Below are positions 33,256 to 44,715 of a stretch of DNA of 64,000 nt, piece after piece. Below the pieces are notes generated by a model. That model searched no databases. It was not told the origin of the DNA and saw only the letters and a list, made by a program, of their open reading frames with translations. Every line of letters starts with the position of its first letter. The first letter of the stretch is position 1. The position numbers were made by a program, and so were the translations under genes. This stretch comes from Cercozoa sp. M6MM (lineage: Eukaryota > Endomyxa: Ascetosporea): the NCBI GenBank assembly GCA_040357565.1, contig JBDODJ010000004.1; one strand, 5' to 3'.

Positions 33256-36200
33256 CGCGCGCGTGTGTGTACCATGAGACAAGCACGATAGAGTCGTCGC
33301 TCACACCGTCGTGACGATGATCGCATCGCGTGTCTCAGCACGTGCACACGCAGTCGCGGCAGCAGCGAGTGCAGCACGTGCCACACCGAGTACACCGCCG
33401 CCGCCAGCACTGCCACATCGCGCTGCACCAGCTTCGTTAGCGTCTTCTGCTCAAGCGGGGTAAACAGGGGGGTAGCGAAGGGGGAGGTAAGGAGAGAACG
33501 CACAACAGTAGGCGTTAAATTCTCCTGTTTCAGTCGATGTCGCAGTGGCAGTACTCGCAACTACAGATTCATGTGCCCAGTAAGACATGCGCCCAGTCAG
33601 ACATGCGCACAGAGGTTTGCCAAACGTACAGCACGTGCATCGCCGCCATTGTGCACATCGCCGTTGTCGAACACGAATTCCAAATCGGCGTGCGACTCTT
33701 CGTCCTACCACAAATAGACACGGTGAAAGTCTCCAGCACATACACATACACGAACAAACATGTCCGACTCCCGTGACACTGGAGGAGTCATCACTCCGCA
33801 CGGACCGTGACGACGGAGTCGGCGAATTTACCGGCGACCGGACCTGCACCACCGTGGCACGGCGTTGTCGCAGCAGCGACACGTCATCCACATCTATCAC
33901 GTGGGGAGAGGGGGTAAAGGAGCAGGGGGAGGAGGGGGTAGGAGTCAACACCATTATCGAACGTGGCAGGCGTGATGGAATCGAAGGGTTGATCCGTGTC
34001 GGTGACACTGCCACTCAGAACGGAACCAATGACGGTGCTGTCACTGTAGCTGTCACCGCCACCCGTGGTCGACGATGCCGGTGACGCTGATGCTGACAGT
34101 GACGATGACGGTGACGATGATGACGGTAACGCCGACGCCACGCGACGCGGTGGCGATCGCTGATAGACACTGCGCAGCTCGTCTAGCGTTTCCTGTGTCA
34201 GGGGAAGGTGGGGTCAACGGGGGATAACGGGGGGGGGGGTTAAGACTAAGGTACCTCGCTCATGATCCTGACCTCCAGCGGCGACGTCAACTTGCCCTAT
34301 CGATACACATCAGTCACCAACGGTGTCACACACCACGTGGTCACTTTCAAGTGGAACCCGTGTGGAAAAAGCTACCGCCGACTGGGACTGCGACGGCGGC
34401 GGTGGTGGTGCCGTCGATGGCATCCTCCTGTGACAACATATACACGTAAGTACATTCACAACAAGGAGACTGAAAGTACGGCATCTTGATAGGCCGACGA
34501 AACTCAAATATCTTTCGTACTGCATAAAGACACATACCAAACACAGAGCAAGAGAAAACCAAGGGTGTAACTAAGGTGTGACTAGGGTGTCACGTTACCG
34601 GCAGGAATGTCCTCCAACACAGGCAATGTGACCTCGCGAGTGTCGTCAGCAGAGAGGTCAGGAGACAAGGCCCTCTGCAGCAGGACCAAGTCACGCAGTC
34701 GAATACCGCATGTCGTATCCCTGTCACCACACGTACAACACACTGTACAAAACAATCCGTGCTCTCAGTTTGGATCAAATTACGTATGGTGGTGGATTTT
34801 CTGCTCCAGTTGCCGCAGGCGTGTTTGCGTCACTCCTCGTAGCACGCCCTATGCACATCTAGTACACACTGATACTCCCATACACACCCCTATCTATTCA
34901 TGTGCGGTACAATGGCAGCATCAAAATGTGACAGTTTTGCCATGTACTCATTGTCCCTACCGAGTCAGAACACAACATAAAACTCGACAACTCAGTGTGA
35001 TTAAATTCGCCTCTTACGGGTGCATATCGGAATCGTTAGTTTCAGCCTCTTCATCACCGGCACACAGATTAAGCAGCTACCAACAATCGCAGGGGTACAG
35101 AGGGTGTGTGTGTGTGTGTGTGTGTGGGGGGGGGGGGGTAAACTGCTACCTGTCGAACAGCACTGCAGTATTCGTCGGCGAACCGAAGCACAAACCTCTC
35201 GTGCACTCCTATACCACCACAAAGAAATAATAAAAGCAAGCTCAAAGGGTTGCGCAGCGATAGAGTACTTTCAGCCAGCGAAATCAAAGTAAGCTTGTTC
35301 TTGCTGTTGTCTGGTAGCGCGTCACTTTCACTCCTGACGAGTATATGAAGAATGAAGCCGTTTATAGCCGGGGTGTCAGACGGCACTTACCGCACTCTGC
35401 ATGACGCCTTGAACATGCTGCGTTGCGTGCGCAGTTTCTACTCCAGCAAAATAATTTACATTACTTTGAAAATATGCAGGTAAAGTAGACACCTGCAATT
35501 CAGCTCGCACGTCACCGAACAGTGCCTGTGCCGGCGAGGCAGGCGATGCACCCGACCACACCAGCGATGACTCGTGTGGACCTATAAGTATGCCATATGA
35601 AGACACATGGCCATGTCAGAAGAGACATAGCGAGTGCACGTACCCACGGTGCGTGGGACAAAGTGAACATTCAGCAAGGCAGCATGTACGAACACATCGG
35701 TGGTGCACAAGTGCGTCGCATCGAATTGCGCCAGGTGGTAGTGTCTGCACACATAGGTACATACACACAAATACACAGACTAGGTCATACGTTGTCTGTC
35801 GTCTGGAGCCTTCAATGAGGTCACGCAGGCATAGTGTCTGCAGACACATGCATGCAGACAGACCACATCCAGTGTAAGAAACACACCGTGCGTGCGACAG
35901 GTGCCATCGAAGCCCGCAATCGCTCCGGCCACTGGAACGACGGCTCGCGCAGTTCGCGTGCGTGCAACTCTTTAAACATTAGTTCTGCCCAGCACACACA
36001 TGTGTTACTACCCTACCCTTCTATCTGCTATCTGCCTTCTATTACATACCAATGCGCAGCAAGCAACGTGAGTCGGCCGCCGCTTGCTTCAGCTCCGACA
36101 GCGACAGGTCGAAGCGAAAGGTGCACCTGTCCCACATGCCACCGTTTGACACAGAAAGGGAGACAGCAAAAATGACGAGGCTTACATTTCGGCGATTCGT

Positions 36201-37220
36201 GTGCATTGGGACTGGAACTGCGCACGTATTCACAGTCTCTTAATGTTCACTCTCAATGCTCACCTGGTCGAGGGTACCTGGACGCGAAAGACGCGCGTGA
36301 TAAAACAATTGGAAGCACCGTCAATGAAGGCCTGTTCCATAGGGGGGTAAAGGAACAAATGGAGGCAACCATAGAGGCACAGTAGCTTACCGGAAACAAA
36401 CGTGCTAGCTCACGATCTCGCGGCAGCACATCGACCTGTCACCAGAGAACATACGGACAGGCATGACCATGTACGAAGGTAACGTTGTATCAGCGAACGT
36501 ATACCGACGAGTCAACGTCAAAAACACCATCGTCAGTTTCTGGTCTGTCCTCTATGTAGATTCCCCGTTTCAAACATAAAAACTAAATCACATAGTACAT
36601 AGTTGAGTTATCTGTGACTGCACGCAGATGTACCGAACTCTGTGCCGTCTGGATGGCCCAGCGCGCGCTTGATTTGAAATGGCATGCCGAATAACCCTGC
36701 ACGCACGAGCAGTGTGACGTTCATGATCACACGGTAACGACAGAAAATTACTCGGGTGCTCGCTCAACGAGGAACCAGCGCAGGCACTCTCCGAATTTCC
36801 AGGCACACCTCCGCCGATCTCGCTCGTGAACTGTGCTCGCTCGGCCTCCTTCTTAAGCTTCGGGTCAACAACATTTGTGTCGATTCCTGGGTCGCCGGCA
36901 AAGGCACAGACCCGCAGTGCGTACAACCCTTGGCGGAACAGGTCGACATTGCTGAAGTCGCCCAAGTGCACGGTCACTTCGAAGACGCCATTCTGCCAAA
37001 ATAAATCTTAGATAGAGCAAAAAACAAATGAAATTTGGCAATCCAACCAGCATTTGATTGGCAAAAAAAAAGTTGACACAGCACCATCGAAGCGCCGGGG
37101 GGAACAGCTTTCACTCAGGAAGTTCACTATACTCACTTGCCGCACGCGCAGATGTCCGAGTTCTTGATCGCAGCGCGCACTGTAGTCAAGGATCAATCGA
37201 GCCACAATAAAGAAGATCAT
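33171..37220 (-). CDS. FAM135-type protein, N-terminal DUF3657 region; esterase domain not seen
   Basis: FAM135 proteins combine an N-terminal C2-like DUF3657 region with a C-terminal serine-esterase (DUF676) domain. Minus-strand exons begin at 37220 (MIFFIVARLILDYSARCDQ) and read NGVFEVTVHLGDFSNVDLFR then QGLYALRVCAFAG, strikingly like the FAM135 start (VELxxFxNVDLFxxGxYxIRV). There follow GLFGMPFQIKRALGHPDG, QAFIDGASNCFITRVFRVQ, DRCTFRFDLSLSELKQAAAD, ELMFKELHARELREPSFQWP, FDATHLCTTDVFVHAALLNV, NYFAGVETAHATQHVQGV, IRLRDLVLLQRALSPDLSAD, LDELRSVYQRSPPRRVASAL, HADLEFVFDNGDVHNGGDAR, and near 33300-33450 LTKLVQRDVAVLAAAVYSVW. The GHSLG esterase part should follow but the sequence reaches a microsatellite and the 32909-33008 gap. 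Exact exon borders in the middle are not fixed. Confidence 0.7.
33222..33271. repeat. compound (GA)n(GC)n(GT)n microsatellite
   Basis: Three dinucleotide blocks follow each other without a break: GA, then GC, then GT. It lies just past the last recognisable FAM135-type exon. Confidence 0.95.
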
Positions 37221-37269
37221 GGATGTATGTTGACTAATACCCCTTAGTTTGTAGTGTCACTTTGTGCGT
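37221..37269. promoter_or_regulatory. 49-bp divergent promoter between FAM135-type gene and VPS25
   Basis: Only 49 bp separate the two candidate start codons. The interval has no TATA box. If both starts are right, leaders and promoters must overlap the opposite transcription unit. Confidence 0.4.
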
Positions 37270-38262
37270 ATGGGATTTGAAGCACCAGAAGTGTGGCAGT
37301 GGCCTCCATTCTTCACGTACAGCTTGCAGGTTTTTTGATTAATAAATCAAACTATTGTGTTGCGTACAGGCTGCAGCCAGTGGCTGCGACGAGGCAGAAA
37401 CAGCTGGCGTTGTGGGCGCAGGTGTTGTGCGACTATCTGAAGGCCGTATGTTTTGTTTATCAGAAAACGCGTGTGCTGTCCTAGAGTGTGTAACTGCAGG
37501 AGCATCCGGAAGGAACCGTGATCAATGTGACTGGCGCAGTTTCACAGGTAGTCCTCACAAAATCCCAGTTCGAGAAGAATCTCGAGTGATTTACGTTGCC
37601 TATGGAGTAGATTCCGTTCAAAAACGAAAGCTTGAGTCGAGGTAAAACAAAAACTTAACAGACAGCAGGAACAGCAAAGTGCGTTTGCCTTTGCGTAGGA
37701 CTGGGCGCAGCGGGTGTGCGTGCTGTGCTTGACACCTTGGTTGAAATGGGTCACGCCAAGTGGCAAGGTGCTCTTTCTATCTGTTTGGATGAGTTTGGCA
37801 CAGCCGAAACCTGTAGATGAAAAGGAAAACTGTCTGGCGACACATCGCACGTTCGGCGACTGGGCTACACTACTCTGCAGGGTGCGTGCAGAAGTTATCA
37901 GTTGTGTCTGAACGATTTCTGCTTGTTGATACAGTGGGCTACGTCGGAGAATCACATCAATGACATGTTGACATTGTTTGAAGTACGGAAGGGCGACCTT
38001 TCTGTCGGACAAGGTTCTGCGCGTTTCTTTCTGATGATGGGCGTGGTTTATGATCTGCTTCGCATCAGAGTTCCATGGAGTGTCGGCCAGTGTGATGTTC
38101 GAAACACTCTCGCGTCTGGCTGAAACTGGTACTGCCGCTTGGCTTGTCTGTTTCACGTGCTATGTCTTTGCAGGCCAGGTGGCGCTGTATGAAGGTGCTG
38201 AAAGAGACGAATACGGCGTCAAGTTCCTTCCAGCCGCGGGCAGTTACTCAAGCGCCCACTAG
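37270..38262 (+). CDS. VPS25: ESCRT-II subunit VPS25
   Basis: VPS25 is the winged-helix arm of ESCRT-II that recruits ESCRT-III in endosomal sorting. Exon 1 (37270-37316) joins exon 2 (37370-37445) through donor GTACAG to give WPPFFTLQPVAATRQKQLAL then WAQVLCDYL, the family signature (PPFFTLQPNxDTRQKQLxxW). Later exons give EHPEGTVINVTGAVSQ, VRAVLDTLVEMGHAKWQ (equivalent of the VLEELxxKGNxEWLD helix), ENHINDMLTLFEVRKGDLS, EFHGVSASVMFETLSRLAET and GQVALYEGAERDEYGVKFLP, the conserved FHGLDEATLLRAL...GVKFF end. The exon around 37548-37640 could not be joined in phase (an alternative frame is open there), so one short stretch of the model is open. Confidence 0.88.
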
Positions 38263-38958
38263 CGCGCTACAGCTTTGGGTGAGCGCGAGCTAACGTCACA
38301 GTTTTGTTAGGCCAGAAACCTAATTAATCCTACGCTAGTAGGTTTAACTTCAGTTTTGCACTCTCCTACAATACGTACTAGTTCTTGCATCGCTGCGCAT
38401 TCGATAAATAATCGACCACGGACCAAAATGACCGAAAGTAACACGATCGCCGTTTATATGAAGCGCTATCGTGCGGTCGTGTATTTTATCACCACATCCT
38501 TGTCCCTAAGTATCGTCAAAAGCCCCACACTGTGAGAAAATTGAAGTGAATTCCTGGTCGGAGCGCATGGAATCACAAAAAATTCATAAAATACAAAAAA
38601 TCCGGCGCACACGCGATTTGTTTGGTGTCGACTGCACAGAAATGGGTGGGTCCTCTGCACGCTCGATTCCTGGCCGAACGAAAGCTCGCAACGCAGAGCG
38701 CGAAATTCCGCGCATTTGGCACAACAGCGACCACGCGCGCGCTAGTGTGTGCTGGCGATTTTGTGGACACTGTGAGTCTTTGGGCGTGACCTGAGTGCTG
38801 TTCTTGGCCAAACGGTTAGTCCTGCGATGAGCAGTGTGCACAGATTGTCAAAACGCAATCTGGTGTCGTGTGTGCTCTCGCTGTTGTGCTGTTGTTTTCT
38901 ATTTTGTCCTTGGTTCCAGGCAGATCAATCACCCATTTTTGTTATATTGTGTTTGCAG
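38263..38958. other. region upstream of RPL35, including its unresolved first exon
   Basis: AT-rich flank (38280-38420) then mixed sequence. The RPL35 start exon must lie here: exon 2 begins with CTTCG and needs ATGG to give MASSK. One ATGG followed by a GT donor (ATGG|GTGGGT) lies at 38642. No other gene seen. Confidence 0.35.
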
Positions 38959-39399
38959 CTTCGTCGAAGATCAAGGCTGCCGAGCTCCGCTCGAAGTCGA
39001 AGGAGGAGTTGCTGAAGCAGCTCAACGACCTCCGTCAGGAGCTCCAGACCCTCCGTGTCGCTAAGGTGGCCGGTGGTGCCCAGGCCAAGGTCTCGAAGAT
39101 CGGCGTTGTGCGCAAGAACATCGCCCGTGTCCTCACGATCTACAACCAGGCCCAGAAGGTACCAACAGCTGCGAGTATGTCCTTGCCGGGTGCAACTGTG
39201 TATCTGACTGGTCTCGTTTTTACAGGATGCCCGCCGCAACTACTTCAAGAAGTCGAAGTACCTGCCGCTTGACCTCCGCGCCAAGGGCACGCGCTCGTAC
39301 CGCCGCAAGCTCTCGGAGGCCCAGCTCGCCAAGCAGACGCTCCGTCAGCAGAAGAAGGAGCTGCACTTCGGCATCAAGAAGTACGCCCTTAAGGCCTAA
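38959..39399 (+). CDS. RPL35: 60S ribosomal protein L35 (uL29)
   Basis: Component of the large cytosolic ribosomal subunit near the exit tunnel. Exons 38959-39158 and 39226-39399 give [59 protein letters not shown], then [19 protein letters not shown] and a basic C-terminus ending YALKA. This is the full uL29 fold and eukaryotic extension at the usual length (~123 aa). The intron starts GTACCAAC. Codon use is extremely G/C-ending (AAG, CTC, CGC), as expected of a ribosomal protein. The first exon (probably just ATGG) is upstream and unresolved. Confidence 0.95.
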
Positions 39400-39445
39400 G
39401 TCTCGCTTGTTTGTGCGCTAAACAAATCTCTCAAAAAACTAAAGC

Positions 39446-39455
39446 CAATAAATAA
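39446..39455 (+). terminator. polyadenylation signal of RPL35
   Basis: AATAAATAAA lies 47 bp after the stop codon, matching a canonical AATAAA signal in duplicate. Confidence 0.6.
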
Positions 39456-39501
39456 AAGTATCACTAAAACCTCGGCATGATTATACTAGTTCAGTTTTTC
39501 T

Positions 39502-39699
39502 TTGCGTCTGTATGATTCGCCGATGGCTGAAGAGTCGAGGTTTTGTGTCCACGGCGTAAGTGGGGCAGTAGTCACCGGTGACAGCAAGATTGTACCACTC
39601 GTGCGAGTGCCGCCCAAACTCTTGGAAAATGAGATAAGACACATACAACACTACTTCCCGTGGTCGATCATCGCAGAGCGCGCGCCGGGGAAATATTAA
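39502..39699 (+). other. short open frame of unknown status
   Basis: 65 codons with start options at 39502 and MAEESRFCVHGVSGAVV at 39523; ends ERAPGKY. Composition is acceptable but there is no domain and it lies between RPL35 and the TPR gene promoter. It could be a small gene or chance. Confidence 0.2.
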
Positions 39700-39730
39700 G
39701 AAAACCCAAAGAAGGAGCGTCCTGCGTCCT

Positions 39731-39739
39731 CTATAAGAG
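39731..39739 (+). promoter_or_regulatory. TATA-like box of the TPR gene
   Basis: CTATAAGAG lies 58 bp upstream of the ATG at 39797, followed by a pyrimidine-rich CTCTCAACAG leader. Confidence 0.45.
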
Positions 39740-39796
39740 CAGGCGTGCTCATAGTGAATAGATTACTGTGTGCGTCTCTCAACAGTTTTTCTAAAC

Positions 39797-41788
39797 ATGC
39801 CTCGCGGTCTGGATCGGCGGCAGCAGGCCCTTGAAATGCGTCGGCGTGCTGAGCCGCGTCGTCAGCGCCTTGAGCAGAAGCGTGAGATGAGGTAAATTCT
39901 CGTATTCTCGATATCCAATCATCCCCGATCGCTTTTGGATTTATTTTGTTGATGGTGTTTTTCTCTTTCTAGTGTGGACGAGCGGTTGCAGTCCGCAATT
40001 TCCCATCTCGGCCAGTCAAAACCTGAACTGGTATGATTACGTTTCTGTCTGGGTGTTGGGAGGTACTTCTTTATTGTAGGCACTCCTCGCAGCACGAAAG
40101 GCTCAAGCTGCCTTGAATGGTACATGCTTGCACTACACGCACATATTTCATGTGTGATTTACTCTGTCGTGTGTGTGTATGTGTGTGTGTATGTGTGTGT
40201 GTGTGTATGTGTGTGTGTGTGTGTGTGTATGTGTGTGTGTTTTCGCAGACAACGATCCTCGCAAGCTTCAGGTACTGTTGCATTTGCTCAGAACACGCGT
40301 GTGTTTAAATTAAAGAATTGCATTATCATAGGCCACCAGGCTGGAGGCAGATGCGTTGCTTGACATGGGTCGATTCGGTGAGGCCGTTCCAGTGTTCCAG
40401 CGAGTCGTGAAGTACAATCGTGATGACTCGGTATCGAACTCTTGTACACTCCGTCAGTGGTTGCGTTACCCAAGTGCACACATGGTACAGGAAGCGTGGT
40501 GCTACCTTGCTCAAGCGAGTCAAGGTGACGAAGCCGTCCGATGCTATGGCAATGCTGCTGATGCGTTGGGACGTGTGCTTAACAACGCCCCACAGGGTAT
40601 TCCTGATATGTATATACATATGTGCGTATTCCTGTACCGTATCGTGTGAGCAGCGGACAGACAACGCCTGCAGTTCGAACAGGCTCGTATGTTGGCCTCG
40701 CAAGCAGAGTGCTACTGTGTGCCGCCACTGTGCGACCAGGTGACACGTTGTATACTCTTTGTATCACACCTGTCTGCTCTTTGTATCGCACCTGTTTCTG
40801 TGCTTGCCAACGTTGATCGGTCGTAGGACGATGCACCGCAGCGAGCCAGGTCGTTGCTGCAGGAAGCGGCCAATATTTCTCCAGGCAACTACGAGGTGCT
40901 GCTGCAACTAGCGTCATTGTGTTCCTTGCTGGCGCACGTTGCCGACAGTGCCAACGACGAGGTAGCGACAACCTTTCAGTATCTTGAGAGTTCTGTATAG
41001 TAGTATCTGACGCGTGCAGGCACAACGCGACAACCTCATTTCAGAAGGCCTGGCAGCGTTGAATCAAGCCGTGCAGGCAATCGTCGCGCTCGACCAGCAG
41101 AATGTAGTGTCTACTCTCTGTCATGTATTTGTTTAAGGCAGTATGATGTTACGATGTGGATAGGAGGAAGTGGAGCACTCAGTGCTTGTGCGTGCTGCAC
41201 AAGAATGCATTAACTATGGTAGCGTGTTGTCCAAGCTGCAAGACTACAATGTAGCGAAAACGGATGACTTGTAGGTGCACATGAACATGCGGCTGCTTTG
41301 GCATCACGAGTCGCCAGTGCTGACGCGCAGGACCTGGTACCTTGTGCTGCCACTCATCTGAAGTGTGTTGTGTATCCACTGTGATAGGATGCATTGGGTG
41401 TGCTCGTGACGGCGGAGCTTTTGCGTGACAACGTCGTTGGTGCCCGAGAGGCTTTCTTGATGCTTGTACTTTCTTTCTCTTTCAAGTTCTGCGCGATTCT
41501 GACTGTATGTCCAAATGTTTGAAGGATGAGCAATTTCCGCCTGAAGAGAAACACAAGGTAACCTTCGCACTATAGACATTTGCAGATTTTTAACTAGCTC
41601 TTTCAGCTGGACACATTGCGCCAAAACGTTGAAACGGCCATCTCGAATGCTGGCGGTAGTTTCTTCTTGTCTGCGTCAGTTGTAAAACTCACGATTTGTA
41701 TGCACTGCGCTTTTTCTATGTAGGCGAAGAAGCGGTCGAACGAATGGCGCTTCAACAAGATGCTGGCATGCATGACGACGAAGATTAG
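39797..41788 (+). CDS. TPR-repeat protein with basic N-terminus and acidic C-terminus (ACL4-like?)
   Basis: About eleven short exons. Starts MPRGLDRRQQALEMRRRAEP, an Arg-rich N-terminus, then helices ERLQSAISHLGQSKPEL and ALLAARKAQAALN. TPR units include ATRLEADALLDMGRFGEAVP, AWCYLAQASQGDEAVRCYGN, QFEQARMLASQAECYCVPPL, ARSLLQEAANISPGNYEVLL, NLISEGLAALNQAVQAIVAL and AHEHAAALASRVASADAQ. It closes with LDTLRQNVETAISNAGG and an acidic end (DAGMHDDED). Basic start, TPR core and acidic tail match the layout of the RpL4 assembly chaperone Acl4, and RPL35 is the neighbour, but no specific motif proves it. Other TPR chaperones remain possible. Confidence 0.65.
40172..40242. repeat. (GT)n/(ATGT)n microsatellite in an intron of the TPR gene
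   Basis: GT array with regular TATG interruptions on the sense strand, followed by TTTTCGCAG, the intron acceptor. Confidence 0.9.
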
Positions 41789-41789
41789 T

Positions 41790-41872
41790 TAGTCAGTTAA
41801 GTCTTCTAGGAAACCAACTATCGTATGTAGTTCCCCTGCACCAGTCCGGGGTGGGTCACAAGAGGACGACGA
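41790..41872 (+). repeat. dispersed ~75-bp element, copy A (plus orientation)
   Basis: Begins right at the TPR stop codon: GTCTTCTAGGAAACCAACT, CGTATGTAGTTCCCCTGCAC, CAGTCCGGGGTGGGTCACAA. It is the longest and least altered copy; the others lie at 20621-20697, 3998-4080 (-) and 12950-13006 (-). Confidence 0.8.
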
Positions 41873-42489
41873 AGATTACACCTGACCACAGAGACCACAG
41901 AAACCCGGGTCGTGTTCGCACTAACGACTGTACCTGACAGTCGCCGACGTCGACTACGTTAGCCGTATTTTAGCTGGCTAGACCGTTACGTTACCATGGC
42001 GCGCAGGCACACCGGCATCGCATCTATATCCGATGCCGGTGAATCACGATGTGCTCGTGTCGCCGGCGCGTAAATATACCGTGGTTCAGAAAAGGCCGAG
42101 TAAATGCATGAGGTTTATTTCAGGTCTCAGTTTGCAGTGAGTTCAAACCGCGTTTCTCGCGTTTAAACTTAAAAGAAATGGTGGTATTTGCTTGTCCGCG
42201 CGGGTCCAAGAAAGCGAAATGATCTTGAATCACTTCTGTTGACGCGGTTCGCTCCGTTGTGTATCGGTAAGTGGCCTGTAAGCTCTTCACCTGTTGAAAG
42301 ATGTGTGAGCTGCGATCTTGCCCCTCCACCCAATAACTAACTTTATATCATTCCAGGCGCGACGCGAAACTCTCGTAGATCTAGAACGAGCTTCTTCGTT
42401 TCCCGGGTCACGGTGTCTCAAGACGCTCTTTCTCGCTTGAGATTCCAGGCTGAAATTGCTGCTTTTCGTTTTCCCAGGGTGACTTCAGC
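41873..42489. other. intergenic region
   Basis: No supported gene. It contains an imperfect inverted pair around ACCGGCATCGCATC and GATGCCGGTGAATC (42010-42045) and likely 5' UTR sequence of the next gene, with possible leader introns before 42490 (acceptor-like TTTCCCAG at 42478). Confidence 0.4.
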
Positions 42490-44715
42490 ATGAAGCCAGA
42501 GTCTACATGCAACTCCAACTCAAGTACTGGAGGCACTCCGATGCATCCTGAAAGCCCTACCTCAAACGAGCCTGTGGAGCTACCAGGTGTGTCCTCTGGT
42601 GGGCAACCTGCAAACGTCCACATCGAAAATCAGTTGGACATGTTTCATTCGGTGATTCCTCCAGTTCGAAGCAGCGAAATCTCGGTTGAAGCGTCAGGAA
42701 TAATCTCAATGCCACGGCCAATCTCGGCGCTTGCGGTGCATGATGAAGAAACTCATTGGGAACCAAATGTCTTTAATTTGTCGCCGCACCCACAAGACGC
42801 TGTCTTTGGGATGGAAGCAATGCCTCTCGGTCACTTGCCGCTGCCAGGAACGTCCCAAAGCCACCCACAACAAGGCCAGTTCCTTGCGCATGAACGTGCG
42901 CAGTTGCAAGCTCAGGCACAGTACCAGCGCTACCTTCAGCAGCTCGCGTTTCAGCAGCAACAGCTCGCCATGCTCCAGCAGTTGGCCATGGCACGAGCAG
43001 ATTTGATACGTGAGCACCAAGACCGGCTAGAACAAGAAGCCGCGGCCACGGCCATCATCAACCCAGTGGCACAGCGACGTGCCAGCGATTCTTCATTGGC
43101 CCAATCGACTCTGCTAGTTCACGAAACGGATACACGTCCTTCCGTTCAACGTCCGTTCCCCTTCGCCATGAATTTTCCGGCAGCGGACGTTAATTTGGTC
43201 GAAACAGAGAGCTCTTCAGAACAGTTGTTTCTCTCTCCCCTCTCAAACCTCAAGGTCGGAGACAGCGCCTCGCCGGAGCCATCCGCGAAGAAATCGCCCC
43301 CCGTGGCAACATCTGCAGATCAAGCGACAGCGTGTGAGACTCAAAGAAACTCAGATTCCGGCAGGGAGGTTGATGCAACTGAAGCGACTCGAAGCCAGCG
43401 TTCTCTCTTGGCTTCTTCAGGGGCCGGTTGCTACCTTGGCGTCAGTCAAATCATGCCCAAAGGCAGCGAGCTGTGGGCAGCACAGGAGTTTGGCAAGAGC
43501 ATCGTTCGCAAGGTTATGCGACGATATGTCGATGTCGATATTGAGTGGCCGCTCTCTCTAGTGCTTGCTGTAACCAACGTCCGACAAAAGCGACAAGCCA
43601 CCGAGCGCGTAGACCGGCGATTTCAGCAGCTTGGGCGTTTTTTATTCGCTCGAAACAAGCACTCGCACCAAGTGGTTCTCGCGCGCTTTACGTCCCCTGA
43701 AAATCTAGTGCAGTTTCTACGAACTGTGTCGATTGAAGTGCCACAAATGCTTCTTACTATTTTGAAGAAGAAACCATCCTCCACTCCCTCATCCGACAGC
43801 GAAGAGACGGACAAGCAAAGCTCGTGTGATTCGAGCAGTGAAAAGGAACCGAAGAGGAAACCAAGAAAGCCAGTGCCACTAAAGTTGGAGGTGCTTTCTG
43901 CAAAACATATGCCTCGATATGTTACAGGAACTCTCTTTGTGTGAAATAGGAGGGAATCGTTGTAATAGACGATCACTCGATCCCTGTTGAAGGACTTGAA
44001 GTTCCCACAATGAAGCAACGAAAGCGACGCTCAAGCAATCGGCGAAGAAGATCTAAATTTAAAACAAGCGTTGATGTTGCAAACTCTAGCAGCTCGCTCG
44101 TGTCTACGACTACAATGACAGTCGGAGAGAATCCAGCTGCGCAGAGGTCGCAAGGGTACTGATTCAATGCTTAAACTTCAGTTGATGGATGAGCCCGTCC
44201 TCGAGTAAATAACAACGCATCCTTATCTTCCTTTTCGTGCAGAATCACCACCGCAACAACACAACAGCGTCTGCAGGCAGCGTGCGAGGCGCTTAAAAGC
44301 GCAAGCTGTCGAACCGTCCGCGCACAAGGAGCCGAAGGCTCTTTGATTGGAGAAGACATTGCTACTTCCTCAGTACACTTCCTTTTTATGCTACTCCCTC
44401 CAGCAGCTACCACAGATGCAATCAACACAGGATGCTTCATCGTCGCAGCAGTTCCTTCACTCCCTTAACACTTCAGTGACTGGCTCAGACCAGAACTTTC
44501 TGCAGTCGCTCTGCTCTTCAAGCGCACCGATTAACCCCAAGCAAGCCACCACAATCGGCAACCCTCAAGAAAAAAGCGACGACAACGCTGAAGAGAACGG
44601 CGAACCTGCAACAAAGCGCCGGAAACTGTCGATAAATAGAAGCACTGCCACGCTAGCAAAAGCTCTGTCGCTTCTAGTTCAGGCTCCGGCAAGCTCGAGC
44701 GCAACCCCGGGATAA
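42490..44715 (+). CDS. 681-aa Gln/Ser-rich protein, nuclear-type, unidentified
   Basis: Four exons (42490-43890, 43950-44155, 44243-44372, 44407-44715) sum to 2046 nt in perfect phase. The N-terminal 330 residues are disordered, with a Gln-rich stretch (RYLQQLAFQQQQLAMLQQLA). Residues about 335-425 look folded: LGVSQIMPKGSELWAAQEFG, KSIVRKVMRRYVDVDIEWPL, RFQQLGRFLFARNKHSHQVV and FTSPENLVQFLRTVSIEVP. After an acidic/basic linker (SSDSEETDKQSSCDSSSEKE) comes IVVIDDHSIPVEGLEVP and a bipartite basic block (KQRKRRSSNRRRRSKFK). The C-terminal exon has another (ATKRRKL). Low complexity plus two NLS-like blocks suggests a transcription or chromatin regulator. The folded segment is not a domain I recognise. 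Confidence 0.7.
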
